Assembly (NCBI GenBank): GCA_009695305.1
Contig: SIBG01000046.1
Coordinates: 1 to 32,478 of the forward strand
Direction of reading: 5' to 3'
From: Opitutus sp.
GTDB lineage: Bacteria; Verrucomicrobiota; Verrucomicrobiia; Opitutales; Opitutaceae
DNA: 32,478 bases
The notes below the pieces were generated by a model. The model worked only from the letters and a program-made list of their open reading frames with translations, ran no database searches and was not told the DNA's origin. Positions 7,765 to 15,445 of the stretch are shown here, in pieces. The position numbers were made by a program, and so were the translations under genes. Every line of letters starts with the position of its first letter. Position 1 is the stretch's first letter.

Positions 7765-8502
7765 ATGTCCGTATCTCCATCAACGCCATCAATCAAGCCA
7801 CCGTCCGCCCATCGGACAAGTGAGGCCGATCTCGGCCGTTGGAACACCGAATTACGCGGCCAATCACCCTTGGCGATCGTCCGTTGGGCCATCGCCCAAA
7901 GCGGTGGCCGCGCGATCGTCTCGACGAATTTTCGGCCCTACGAAGCGGCGATTTTGCACGTGGCGGTGCAGGCGCAGCCTGACATTCCGGTGCTCTGGGT
8001 GGATCACGGCTACAACCGGCCCGCGACCTACCAGCACGCCGAGGACCTGCGCGCGCGCCTCGGTCTCAACCTCAAGCCCTACCTTCCTCGCCTCACGCCC
8101 GCGCATCGCGATACCCTTTATGGCCCCATTCCCACGACGGAGGACGAGGCGGGCCTGAAAAAATTCAGCGCGCTCATGAAACTTGAACCGTTTCAGCGCG
8201 GCATGAAGGAACTCGCGCCGATCGTCTGGATCACCGCGCTGCGCCAAGTGCAAAACCCCAACCGCGCCGGCCTTGACCTGGTGTCGCTCGACGAAAATTT
8301 CGGCGCGCTCAAGGTCAGTCCGTTTTTCTATTTCAGCGAGGCCGAGCTCGACGCCTACCTCGCGCAACACCAGCTGCCAAACGAGTGGGATTATTTCGAT
8401 CCCGCCAAGGCCGACGAGAAACGGGAATGCGGTCTGCACGCGGCGTGGGGAAAAACGGCGGCGCAGGGCGCCATCGTTTCGGAGCTGGGGGCAGGGAGAT
8501 AG
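7765..8502 (+). CDS. cysH: PAPS/APS reductase, cluster-free type
   Basis: CysH reduces activated sulfate to sulfite. The 245-residue product aligns by eye with E. coli CysH: IVSTNFRPYEAAILH for the modified PP-loop, then QPDIPVLWVDHGYNRPATYQ, and the C-terminal KRECGLHAAWG with the catalytic Cys222. Cys222 is the only cysteine in the protein, so the CC and CxxC pairs that bind the [4Fe-4S] cluster in typical bacterial APS reductases are missing. This places it in the thioredoxin-dependent PAPS reductase type by sequence, although no APS kinase is seen nearby. It is the first gene of the rightward operon and its leader has no Shine-Dalgarno motif. Reductase function is firm; the choice between PAPS and APS is open. 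Confidence 0.92.
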   Translation: MSVSPSTPSIKPPSAHRTSEADLGRWNTELRGQSPLAIVRWAIAQSGGRAIVSTNFRPYEAAILHVAVQAQPDIPVLWVDHGYNRPATYQHAEDLRARLGLNLKPYLPRLTPAHRDTLYGPIPTTEDEAGLKKFSALMKLEPFQRGMKELAPIVWITALRQVQNPNRAGLDLVSLDENFGALKVSPFFYFSEAELDAYLAQHQLPNEWDYFDPAKADEKRECGLHAAWGKTAAQGAIVSELGAGR

Positions 8503-8584
8503 GAGATGCTCCACCCCTTCCTCCGCCGCATTCCTCCTCGGCCATCTCCGATCTTCCATCTTCCAATACCGATTTTCGATTTCC

Positions 8585-9487
8585 GTGAATAGTTATCACC
8601 TCGACCACCTGCAGCACCTCGAAACCGAAGCCATCCATCTCATGCGGGAGGTCGCGGGCGAATTTGAGCGACCCGCGCTGCTCTTCTCCGGGGGCAAAGA
8701 CTCCATCTGCCTGCTCCGCCTCGCGGAAAAGGCCTTTCGCCCGTCCGACTTGCCGATGCCGCTGCTCAACGTGGACACCGGGCACCATTTCCCCGAGCTC
8801 AACGAATTCCGCGACCGCCGCGCCAGACAACTCGGCGCCAAGCTCATCATTCGCACGGTCGAGGATGCCATCGCGCAGGGAATCGCGACGCCGTCGCCGG
8901 GGGAGATCAGTCGCAATCGACTGCAGATTCCGACGCTCCTCGCCGCGATCGAGGAATTTCGTTTTGATTGCTGCATCGGTGGCGCGCGCCGCGACGAAGA
9001 AAAGGCCCGGGCGAAGGAGCGGTTCTTCAGTTTCCGCGACAGTTTCGGCCAGTGGGATCCGAAAAACCAGCGTCCCGAAATCTGGAATCTCTACAACGGT
9101 CGGCTCAATCCGGGCGAAAACATGCGCGTATTCCCGATCAGCAACTGGACCGAGATGGACGTGTGGGAATACATCCAGCGGGAGCAGCTGGAGGTGCCTG
9201 CCATCTATTTCAGTCACCGCCGTAAATGCGTCCGCCGCGGTGGCCAGTGGCTGCCCGTCAATGCTCTCGTTCCGCCCAAGCCGGCCGAAGAGGTGCGCGA
9301 CCTCGTCGTGCGCGTGCGCACCATCGGCGACATCATCAGCACGGGCTGCGTCGAGTCGCCGGCCACCACGACCAGCGACATCATCGCGGAAATCGCCGCG
9401 GCCCGCGTGACTGAGCGTGGCTCGCGCGCGGACGACAAGGCCTCCGAGGCCGCGATGGAAGATCGGAAGAAAGCCGGCTATTTCTAA
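8585..9487 (+). CDS. cysD: Sulfate adenylyltransferase subunit 2 (ATP sulfurylase small subunit)
   Basis: CysD makes adenosine phosphosulfate (APS) from ATP and sulfate, driven by GTP hydrolysis in CysN. The 300-residue product has the PP-loop SGGKDS at residues 35-40, then NVDTGHHFPELNEFRDRRA, the IGGARRDEEKARAKER block, WDPKNQRPEIWNLYNG, FPISNWTEMDVWEYIQ, and ends RKKAGYF as in E. coli. The frame is open far upstream, but similarity begins at NSYHLDHLQHLETEAIHL. The GTG at 8585 therefore gives the best start, and an ATG at 8642 would cut the conserved N-terminus. It follows cysH after 82 bp and is directly followed by cysN. Confidence 0.95.
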   Translation: MNSYHLDHLQHLETEAIHLMREVAGEFERPALLFSGGKDSICLLRLAEKAFRPSDLPMPLLNVDTGHHFPELNEFRDRRARQLGAKLIIRTVEDAIAQGIATPSPGEISRNRLQIPTLLAAIEEFRFDCCIGGARRDEEKARAKERFFSFRDSFGQWDPKNQRPEIWNLYNGRLNPGENMRVFPISNWTEMDVWEYIQREQLEVPAIYFSHRRKCVRRGGQWLPVNALVPPKPAEEVRDLVVRVRTIGDIISTGCVESPATTTSDIIAEIAAARVTERGSRADDKASEAAMEDRKKAGYF

Positions 9488-10831
9488 ATGTTCACCGCCG
9501 AAAGTTTTCCTCCACCGCCGCCGATGAACGTCCCCGTCGACATCCTGCGTTTCAATACGTGCGGCAGCGTCGACGATGGCAAGTCCACGCTCATCGGCCG
9601 CCTCCTCTACGATTCGAAATCGCTGATGGAGGATCAGATTGAGGCGCTCGAGCGCTCCGCCGCCATCACCGGCGGCGGCCAGATCAATCTCGCCAACCTG
9701 ACCGACGGCCTCCGCGCCGAGCGCGAGCAAGGCATCACGATCGACGTCGCTTACCGTTATTTCGCGACGCCGCGCCGCAAGTTCATCATCGCGGACACTC
9801 CCGGCCACGTCCAATACACGCGCAACATGGTGACGGGCGCGTCGTCGGCCAACCTCTCCATCATCCTCGTCGATGCGCGCGCCGGCGTGATCGAGCAGAG
9901 CCGCCGCCACACCGCGATTGCGTCGCTGCTGCGCATTCCGCATCTGGTGGTCGCGGTCAACAAGATGGACCTCGTCGGCTGGAGCGAGCAGCGCTTCCTC
10001 GAGATTCGCGCCCAGTTCGAGGAATTTTTGCCGCGGCTCGACATCAAGGACGTCAAATTCATCCCGCTGAGCGCGCTCAACGGTGACAACGTCGTCGAGC
10101 CCTCGGCGCACACGCCCTGGTATGTCGGCCCCACTTTGCTCGGGCACCTCGAGACGGTGCACATCGCGAGCGACTGGAACCTCACCGGCTTCCGCCTGCC
10201 CGTGCAGTGGGTCAACCGCCCCCACAACCCGACCGATCCCGCGCTGCATGATTTTCGCGGCTTCAGCGGGCAGATTGCCGGTGGCATCGTCCGCGCCGGG
10301 CAGAAAATCATCGCGCTGCCCGCCGGCATCGTGACGACGGTGAAGCAAATCTGGACCTACGATGGTCCAGTGCAGGAGGCGTTCTGCCCGCAGTCCGTCA
10401 CGCTCGTGCTCGAGCACGACATCGACATCAGTCGCGGCAGCATGCTCATCGGCACCGACCATCTGCCTGGGGCCAGCACGCAGCTCCAGGCGGAGGTCTG
10501 CTGGATGCACCCACGAGCGCTGCAGTCCGGCAGAAAATATCTCCTCAAGCACACCACGCATACCGTGCAGGTGGCGGTGACGGACATCGTCAGCAAACTC
10601 AACCTGGCCACGCTCGAGCCCGAGCTCGCACCGGCCGAGCTGGCGGTGAACGATATTGGCGAGATCCGCTTGCGCGCGGCGCAGCCGCTCGTGTTTGACG
10701 GTTATGCGACCAACCGGCTGACCGGGTCGTTCATTCTGATCGAACCAAACACGAACGCCACGGTTGCCGCCGGGATGCTGTTGCCGCCGGCCGAAATCGT
10801 TAAGCCGGAAAATGGAGATTACGTGATATGA
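9488..10831 (+). CDS. cysN: Sulfate adenylyltransferase subunit 1 (GTPase subunit)
   Basis: CysN is the GTPase partner of CysD. The 447-residue product has all expected G motifs: GSVDDGKST at 26-34, DTPGH at 103-107, and NKMD at 158-161, plus the EREQGITIDVAYRYF switch region. The C-terminal half carries the EF-Tu-like beta-barrel domains and ends there. The C-terminal APS kinase domain found in bifunctional CysNC proteins is absent. The first ATG directly follows the cysD stop; a second in-frame ATG at 9524 (residue 13) is also possible, because the first twelve residues are proline-rich and not conserved. Its stop overlaps the start of the next gene as ATGA, so the two are coupled. Confidence 0.95.
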   Translation: MFTAESFPPPPPMNVPVDILRFNTCGSVDDGKSTLIGRLLYDSKSLMEDQIEALERSAAITGGGQINLANLTDGLRAEREQGITIDVAYRYFATPRRKFIIADTPGHVQYTRNMVTGASSANLSIILVDARAGVIEQSRRHTAIASLLRIPHLVVAVNKMDLVGWSEQRFLEIRAQFEEFLPRLDIKDVKFIPLSALNGDNVVEPSAHTPWYVGPTLLGHLETVHIASDWNLTGFRLPVQWVNRPHNPTDPALHDFRGFSGQIAGGIVRAGQKIIALPAGIVTTVKQIWTYDGPVQEAFCPQSVTLVLEHDIDISRGSMLIGTDHLPGASTQLQAEVCWMHPRALQSGRKYLLKHTTHTVQVAVTDIVSKLNLATLEPELAPAELAVNDIGEIRLRAAQPLVFDGYATNRLTGSFILIEPNTNATVAAGMLLPPAEIVKPENGDYVI

Positions 10832-11121
10832 ATTCGCCCCGCCCCCGCGTCGAAAGCCACCTCCGCAGTCTCCTGAAGGCGGTAAGCTGGCGCTGTGTTG
10901 GCACGCTCGACACATTTGTCGTGAGCTTTCTCGTGCTTCGCGTGACCGGTGCCGCCGACACTTCCCTGGAAGCCGTCAAGATTTCCGGCGGCATCGCTGG
11001 CGTGGAAATCGTCACGAAGATTGCCCTCTACTATCTGCACGAGCGCGCGTGGGCGCGCCTGCCCTTCGGCCGCCCGCGCCCGCTGACGCTGGAGGAGAGC
11101 GCCGCGGAGAACGTGCCATGA
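10828..11121 (+). CDS. DUF2061 small membrane protein
   Basis: The 97-residue product carries the DUF2061 signature: an N-terminal LLKAVSWRCVGTLDTFVVSF and a later EIVTKIALYYLHERAW. There are two hydrophobic segments, about residues 23-41 and 52-70, so it is likely a small inner-membrane protein. From memory, DUF2061 proteins are often found next to or fused to sulfate-activation genes, but their biochemical role is not established. Here the gene overlaps both the cysN stop and the regulator start by ATGA, which ties it tightly to sulfate activation. A part in sulfate or sulfite handling is an inference from context. Confidence 0.85.
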   Translation: MNSPRPRVESHLRSLLKAVSWRCVGTLDTFVVSFLVLRVTGAADTSLEAVKISGGIAGVEIVTKIALYYLHERAWARLPFGRPRPLTLEESAAENVP

Positions 11122-11531
11122 AGATCTCCGTCAAGGTCGATTATGCCTGCCGCGTCATGGCGGAACTGGCGCGGCTGCACGGCTCGGGCGAACTGGCGCA
11201 AATCGAACACCTCGCACGGACGGAGGCGGTGCCGGCGAATTTTCTTGCGCAGATTCTTGGCAAACTTCGCGACCACGGCCTCATCACGAGCCGCCGTGGC
11301 AACCAGGGTGGCTATACCCTGGCGCGGGCGCCGGAGGAGATTTCGCTCTATGACATCCTGATCGCGGTCGAGGGCCAGTGCCTGCACCTCAGCGGCAATT
11401 TCCACGGCCGCAGTGGTCGTCGGCTCAAGCAGGTGTGGGGGGAGATCAGCCAGACGCTGGTGGAGAAAACCAAGGGTTACTCGCTCAACCAGCTCGCGAC
11501 CAAGAATCCGGCGGAGATGTATTATATCTGA
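11118..11531 (+). CDS. Rrf2-family transcriptional regulator, CymR-like
   Basis: The 137-residue product is a typical Rrf2 winged helix protein: MKISVKVDYACRVMAELARL at the start, the recognition helix in NFLAQILGKLRDHGLI, and the wing RRGNQGGYTLARAPEEISLYD. The three-cysteine set that binds an Fe-S cluster in IscR and NsrR is missing; only Cys11 and Cys88 are present. It therefore resembles CymR, the cysteine-metabolism repressor of Bacillus, rather than a cluster sensor. As the last gene of the cysH-cysD-cysN operon it probably regulates its own operon and perhaps the divergent cobA-cbiX-cysI set. The ATG at 11118 overlaps the DUF2061 stop; upstream in-frame codons are arginine- and proline-rich shadow sequence. 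Confidence 0.9.
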   Translation: MKISVKVDYACRVMAELARLHGSGELAQIEHLARTEAVPANFLAQILGKLRDHGLITSRRGNQGGYTLARAPEEISLYDILIAVEGQCLHLSGNFHGRSGRRLKQVWGEISQTLVEKTKGYSLNQLATKNPAEMYYI

Positions 11532-11543
11532 TTGGCTTGAAAC

Positions 11544-11617
11544 GTAGGCCGGGTCTTCGACTCGCCCTCGGGCGAGCACTCTGCGCGTCAAAGGGCGGGT
11601 CAGAGACCTCGCCCTAC
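11544..11617. repeat. Palindromic intergenic repeat, copy 1
   Basis: This 74-bp element begins GTAGGCCGGGTCTTCGACTC and ends CTCGCCCTAC, so the ends are inverted copies of a GTAGGGC motif, with a second inner pair (GACTCGCC/GGGCGGGTC). A second copy at 28903-28978 matches it at most positions, with the same layout. It lies 12 bp after the Rrf2 gene stop. No coding capacity or transposase is present, so it is best described as a REP- or MITE-like element. Confidence 0.75.
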
Positions 11618-11976
11618 TTTTTCGGCCGCGGCTGCGCATCGGCGCGGGCTTCGGCTTCCTTCATCAATTGTTGGAATTTCGCGTCGCCGCGCAGCGGCTC
11701 CCATTCGAATTCGCGCCGCAGGAGGTAACCGAAACCCCAGCCCATGTCGTGCAACGCGCGCAGCTCGGCGCTGGCGGAGGAGACGTTTGTCGGACTGTGC
11801 GTGACGGTGACCGAGACGCTGGGGCTCAAGGTGCCGTGAGCCGCGGCGTGAAGGGGGGCGGAGCGAGGATTAGCGTTCCAACCGGTTGTTTTGAAGGTTG
11901 GGCGATTCAGCGGGGCCGATCCGCGACCAGCAACGAATTCAAAGCGCCTCGTGCCAACGTCGCAGGGCGGAACCGC
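11614..11976 (-). pseudogene. Possible gene remnant between repeat copy 1 and cysE
   Basis: A minus-strand frame is open from just after the cysE stop codon to a stop formed by the edge of repeat copy 1. The last 50 residues, including MGWGFGYLL, EWEPLRGDAKFQQLMKEA and a charged end in PRPKK, look like a genuine protein tail. They recall the C-termini of TPR- or kinase-containing proteins in related bacteria, from memory. No good start codon or upstream domain is visible; a TTG at 11829 is the only candidate. I read it as a decayed or truncated gene, but a chance frame cannot be excluded. The rest of the 445-bp gap between 11531 and 11977 holds only the repeat. Confidence 0.3.
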
Positions 11977-12924
11977 CTAAATCTGCCACTCGCTCGAGGA
12001 GGAATCGGGGGCGTGGCTCGCGCCACTGTGGCCGACGAGGGTTTCGTTTTTTCGGCGGGAACGAACGACGACGCTGTCGCCTTTGAACAGCGCCACGGAG
12101 TCGGCGGGGATGGATTTCATCAGCCACACGTTCGAGCCGATGATGGAACGCGCGCCGACGGACGTGTCGCCGCCGAGGACCGTGGCGTGAGCGTAGATCG
12201 TCACGTGGTCGCCGATGTCGGGGTGGCGTTTCACGCCTTTGACCGGATGGCCGTCGGGATCGGTCTCGAAGGATTTCGCGCCGAGGGTGACGCCCTGGTA
12301 GAGTTTCACGTGCGAGCCGATGGTGGCGGTTTCGCCGATGACGACGCCGGTGGCATGATCGATGAAGAAATGGTCGCCGAGGCGCGCGCCGGGGTGGATA
12401 TCGCAGCCGGTGCGTTCGTGGGCGAACTCCGTGAGGAGGCGCGGGAGCAGCGGGACGCCGAGGTGGTAGAGGACGTGCGCGAGGCGTTGGAGCGAGATGA
12501 CGAGCACGCAGGGGTAAGCGACGATGATCTCCTCGACGCTGCGGGCGGCGGGGTCGCCTTGGTAAGCGGCGGTGACGTCGGTCGAGATGAGTTTGCGGAG
12601 CGCCGGGAACTGACTGAGGAAGGTTGTCGCGCGCTCGCGGGCCTGCGCGGCGGGGTGCTCCACTTTGGCGAAGCGGAGGCATTTTTCGATTTCCGCCACC
12701 AGTCGTTGGTCGATGCGTGCGAGCAGTTGCATGACGTGCGCGGGCAGTTTTTTTTCCGTGAGGGCGAGCTCCTCGAAGTAACCGGGGAAGAGCAGGTGCA
12801 TGCAATCAACGGCGAGTTGGTTGACCGAGGCCTGCGAGGGGAGGTTGAGGCCGTCGAGGTGGTTGATGCCGCCGTCGCTGCGGTAGGAGGCGAGGAGGGC
12901 TTGCTGGATGTCGTCGAGATGCAT
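11977..12924 (-). CDS. cysE: Serine O-acetyltransferase
   Basis: CysE transfers acetyl from acetyl-CoA to L-serine, giving O-acetylserine, the carbon acceptor for sulfide in cysteine synthesis. The 315-residue product has an alpha-helical N-terminal domain, then a left-handed hexapeptide beta-helix with TGCDIHPGA (172-180), DHATGVVIGE (189-198), GVTLG (211-215) and AHATVLGG. Both family catalytic histidine positions are filled (H177, H190). It resembles the longer bacterial SATase group more than the 273-residue E. coli enzyme. The Met at 12924 was chosen because 86 upstream in-frame codons cross the divergent promoter region and look non-coding. It lies near the sulfate assimilation operons but on the opposite strand, with its own promoter opposite the PIN-PhoH gene. 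Confidence 0.93.
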   Translation of the reverse strand: MHLDDIQQALLASYRSDGGINHLDGLNLPSQASVNQLAVDCMHLLFPGYFEELALTEKKLPAHVMQLLARIDQRLVAEIEKCLRFAKVEHPAAQARERATTFLSQFPALRKLISTDVTAAYQGDPAARSVEEIIVAYPCVLVISLQRLAHVLYHLGVPLLPRLLTEFAHERTGCDIHPGARLGDHFFIDHATGVVIGETATIGSHVKLYQGVTLGAKSFETDPDGHPVKGVKRHPDIGDHVTIYAHATVLGGDTSVGARSIIGSNVWLMKSIPADSVALFKGDSVVVRSRRKNETLVGHSGASHAPDSSSSEWQI

Positions 12925-13138
12925 GGGGGCACGGTGGGGGGCGCCAGTGAGCGGTGAAATAGATTCGCACGGAGGCACGCGAGCCAGAATCGCACGACCC
13001 CGTGCGCCGCGCGAGTATACGACGCGCTTCCGCCGGGCTTCCCACGGCCCGGCCGATGAGAGAATTGGCCGGGCCGCAAGTCTATCATCGACAAGCGCCC
13101 GATGACTTGCTCCGTTACTCACAAGATATCCACAACCG

Positions 13139-14686
13139 ATGGAAAACCTTCGCGGGGCCCACGCCCCAACTTCGCGGATCAAGGTTACGGCAAAGGTAAA
13201 GACCTTCGTGCTCGATACGAACGTCCTGTTGCACGACCCGCAATCGATCTACAAATTTCAGGACAACAACCTCGCCATCCCAGTCGAGGTGCTCGAGGAG
13301 CTTGACGGGATCAAGGGCGAGCAGTCCACCGAGCGCGGCCGCAACGCCCGGCGCGTCCACCGCATCCTCCAGGAGCTCCTGCCCGACTCGCGCGCGATGC
13401 ACGAGGGCGTGGAGCTCGAGAACGGCGGCATGCTCTCGATCATTATCAACCCCTATCTCGCCGTGCCCGGCCGCCGTTCGCCCGCGATGGATCGGTTGCG
13501 CGCGATTCTCCCCGACCTGACGAAAAAGGATAACCGGATTATCGCTGCAGCGCTGTTTGTGCAGGAGCGCTATCCGCCGCCGACGATTCTCGTCACGAAA
13601 GACGTCAACGTGCAGCTCAAGGCGCGCGCCGTTGGTCTGGAGTCGGAGGACTACCTCAACGACAAGGTGCCCGAGACCGACGAGGAGGCGAGCTACTGTG
13701 AAATTTCGCTCAACGTCTACGAGCTGCAGCGCTTCTGCTCCGAGGGCGCGTTTGAACTCGGCGGCGACGCCGCCCAGCCGCTCGCGTTGAATGAATACGT
13801 CCTGCTCCGCTCCGACGAGGGCAAGACGATGCCCGCGCGCTACTATGGCGACGGCCTCGTGCGCCGCCTAAAAATCCCCGATTTTGTGAAGGCGCCCGGT
13901 GGCATCCCGATTCGCGCCCGCAACCTTGAGCAGCAATTTTTCATGGACGGGCTCCTCGACGACGGCATCCACCTGCTGACGTGCTACGGCAAGGCCGGCA
14001 CCGGCAAGACGCTACTGTCCACCGCCTGCGCGCTCCACCAGACGCACGACGACCATTCGCGCTACGACGGCGTCTCGATTTCCCGCCCCGTGATCGCGCT
14101 GGGCAAGGACATCGGTTTCCTTCCCGGCACGCTCGAGGAAAAAATGCGGCCGTGGCTCCAGCCCTACCATGACGCGCTCGAGGTGCTCATTCCCTCGAAA
14201 GCTCCGAAGGACCCGCAGTTCGCGGCGAAAAAAGTTTCGAAGAAGAAACACAAGAACCGCGACGAGCATTTCCTCTCCACCATGACGGCGCCGCCGCCGA
14301 ACCACGGCGGCCACGGCAATGGTTACGGCAATGGCCACGGCCCGCTCGTCAAGCCCTACGAGCGCCTGCTCAAGAGCGGGCTCGTCGAGATTGAGGCGCT
14401 GGCTTTCATCCGCGGTCGCTCGATCGCGCGGCGCTTCTTCATCCTCGACGAGGCGCAGCAGCTTACGCCGCACGAGGTGAAGACGGTCATCACGCGCATC
14501 AGCGAAGGCTCCAAGATCGTCCTCATCGGCGACCCGTCGCAGATCGACAATCCTTACGTGGATGCGCGCAGCAACGGCCTCGTCTATTGCCACAACCGGA
14601 TGAAGGGTCAGGGCATCGCCGCGCACGTGAAGCTCATGAAGGGCGAGCGCTCCAAGCTCGCCGAGCTCGCGGCGGATCTGCTGTAG
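13139..14686 (+). CDS. PIN domain-PhoH ATPase fusion (PhoH2-like)
   Basis: The 515-residue product joins an N-terminal PIN nuclease fold (about 20-150; TFVLDTNVLLHD with Asp26, then PVEVLEELDGIKG, and the KDNRIIAAAL and LVTKDVNVQLKA acidic positions) to a C-terminal PhoH ATPase. The ATPase has Walker A GKAGTGKT at 284-291, Walker B ILDEAQQL with Asp437-Glu438, and GDPSQIDNPYVDARSNGL. Proteins of this layout are described as RNA helicases with sequence-specific RNase activity and probably act in RNA turnover. A glycine/histidine/asparagine-rich stretch (about 386-401) sits inside the ATPase domain and looks like a flexible insertion. It diverges from cysE. The start at 13139 is the only ATG before the PIN motif; its leader lacks a Shine-Dalgarno motif. 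Confidence 0.92.
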   Translation: MENLRGAHAPTSRIKVTAKVKTFVLDTNVLLHDPQSIYKFQDNNLAIPVEVLEELDGIKGEQSTERGRNARRVHRILQELLPDSRAMHEGVELENGGMLSIIINPYLAVPGRRSPAMDRLRAILPDLTKKDNRIIAAALFVQERYPPPTILVTKDVNVQLKARAVGLESEDYLNDKVPETDEEASYCEISLNVYELQRFCSEGAFELGGDAAQPLALNEYVLLRSDEGKTMPARYYGDGLVRRLKIPDFVKAPGGIPIRARNLEQQFFMDGLLDDGIHLLTCYGKAGTGKTLLSTACALHQTHDDHSRYDGVSISRPVIALGKDIGFLPGTLEEKMRPWLQPYHDALEVLIPSKAPKDPQFAAKKVSKKKHKNRDEHFLSTMTAPPPNHGGHGNGYGNGHGPLVKPYERLLKSGLVEIEALAFIRGRSIARRFFILDEAQQLTPHEVKTVITRISEGSKIVLIGDPSQIDNPYVDARSNGLVYCHNRMKGQGIAAHVKLMKGERSKLAELAADLL

Positions 14687-14696
14687 GGCCGGCGCT

Positions 14697-14717
14697 GGCC
14701 GCCGGGCCGCGGCGGCC
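14697..14717. terminator. Hairpin between convergent genes, possible terminator
   Basis: GGCCGCC (14697-14703) and GGCGGCC (14711-14717) form a perfect 7-bp stem around a 7-nt loop in the 35-bp gap between the PIN-PhoH gene and the convergent DUF6580-like gene. There is no T-tract on either side, so termination is suggested mainly by position. Confidence 0.4.
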
Positions 14718-14721
14718 GACC

Positions 14722-15312
14722 TTACGCCGTCGCGCGTTTCGCCAGCAGGCTCGGCTGCCCCGTGCGCCGCGCGGCGTATTCCATCGTCACAGCAAACAGC
14801 CCGGTGAACAGCAGGTCGCTCGCGAGGGTGTTGCGGAAAAACATCAGCGTCGGTGGAAACTGGGGATGACCGATGGTCATCGCCTGCCACCAGCCGGCGG
14901 CGTTATGGGCGTAGTCTTGATCGCCGAGCCACGACGCGGTGTTGGTGGCCAGATAAAAAAACACCGCGCCGCCGAGCGCGCCGCTGAAGAGGTTGAGCCA
15001 GTTCCGCCGCCGCGCGACCATCGCGCCGAAACCCAGCGCGGCTACGAAGCAGGCCGCGCGGATGACGGCGCCGCCGCTCGTCCATTCGTAGCGCAGCACC
15101 GTCGCATAGTAATGATCGAGGTAGAGATCGGACAGCACGAGGGCCGCGAAGGGCGCGAGCCACAGGCGTTTGTCGCGGAAATAAACCGCGCCGCAAAAGG
15201 TGAGCGCCATCAGCGGCGCAAAATTTGCGAGGGCGGGCACATGCACGGCGGCGACGCGCCACCCGGCGCTGAGCAGAATGAGGGCGAGGGCGAGAGGCAT
15301 GGGAAAATTCAT
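14722..15312 (-). CDS. DUF6580-like integral membrane protein
   Basis: The 196-residue product is strongly hydrophobic, with about five to six membrane segments (for example PLALALILLSAGWRV, LMALTFCGAVYF, AACFVAALGFGAMVA and ALGGAVFFYLATN). Conserved-looking polar positions include VPALANFAPLMAL, FRDKRLWLAPFAAL and LSDLYLDHYY. This pattern matches DUF6580 putative transport proteins as I remember them, related to ECF-type substrate-binding components. The gene lies downstream of the PduO-type cobalamin adenosyltransferase on the same strand, separated by 184 bp containing two hairpins. A role in corrinoid uptake is therefore plausible but unproven. Confidence 0.7.
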   Translation of the reverse strand: MNFPMPLALALILLSAGWRVAAVHVPALANFAPLMALTFCGAVYFRDKRLWLAPFAALVLSDLYLDHYYATVLRYEWTSGGAVIRAACFVAALGFGAMVARRRNWLNLFSGALGGAVFFYLATNTASWLGDQDYAHNAAGWWQAMTIGHPQFPPTLMFFRNTLASDLLFTGLFAVTMEYAARRTGQPSLLAKRATA

Positions 15313-15331
15313 TCGCTGTGGGTCCGATACC

Positions 15332-15347
15332 CCGAAGCTTGCTTCGG
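15332..15347. repeat. Hairpin with CTTG loop, first of two
   Basis: CCGAAG-CTTG-CTTCGG is a perfect 6-bp hairpin with a CTTG tetraloop. It shares its loop and layout with the hairpin 88 bp further on. It lies just upstream of the DUF6580-like gene on the minus strand. Confidence 0.5.
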
Positions 15348-15419
15348 CTTGGTTGGACGGACGGGTTTAAGCGCGAATTGCATTATGGTCGGATGAGTTT
15401 GCGGCGGTCTTGTCAAATG

Positions 15420-15445
15420 CCCCGGGGCTTGCCCCGGGGATTTTT
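15420..15445 (+). terminator. Hairpin with CTTG loop and T-tract, second of two
   Basis: CCCCGGGG-CTTG-CCCCGGGG (15420-15439) is a perfect 8-bp hairpin followed on the plus strand by ATTTTT. The form is that of a rho-independent terminator, but no rightward gene ends nearby, as both flanking genes read leftward. It may instead be a mobile palindrome or a processing signal between the adenosyltransferase and DUF6580-like genes. Confidence 0.5.

Noticed and set aside
8333-10915. Long minus-strand open frame of 860 codons opposite cysD and cysN
   Set aside because: It lies wholly across genes with clear conserved motifs on the other strand and its product is a low-complexity, Arg/Asp/Val-rich shadow typical of GC-rich antisense frames.
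11668-12957. Plus-strand open frame of 429 codons opposite cysE
   Set aside because: The minus strand encodes serine acetyltransferase with intact hexapeptide motifs, so the plus frame is a shadow.
13127-13136. DnaA-box-like sequence (ATATCCACA) upstream of the PIN-PhoH gene
   Set aside because: A single near-match without a cluster, AT-rich unwinding region or dnaA/dnaN neighbours is expected by chance.
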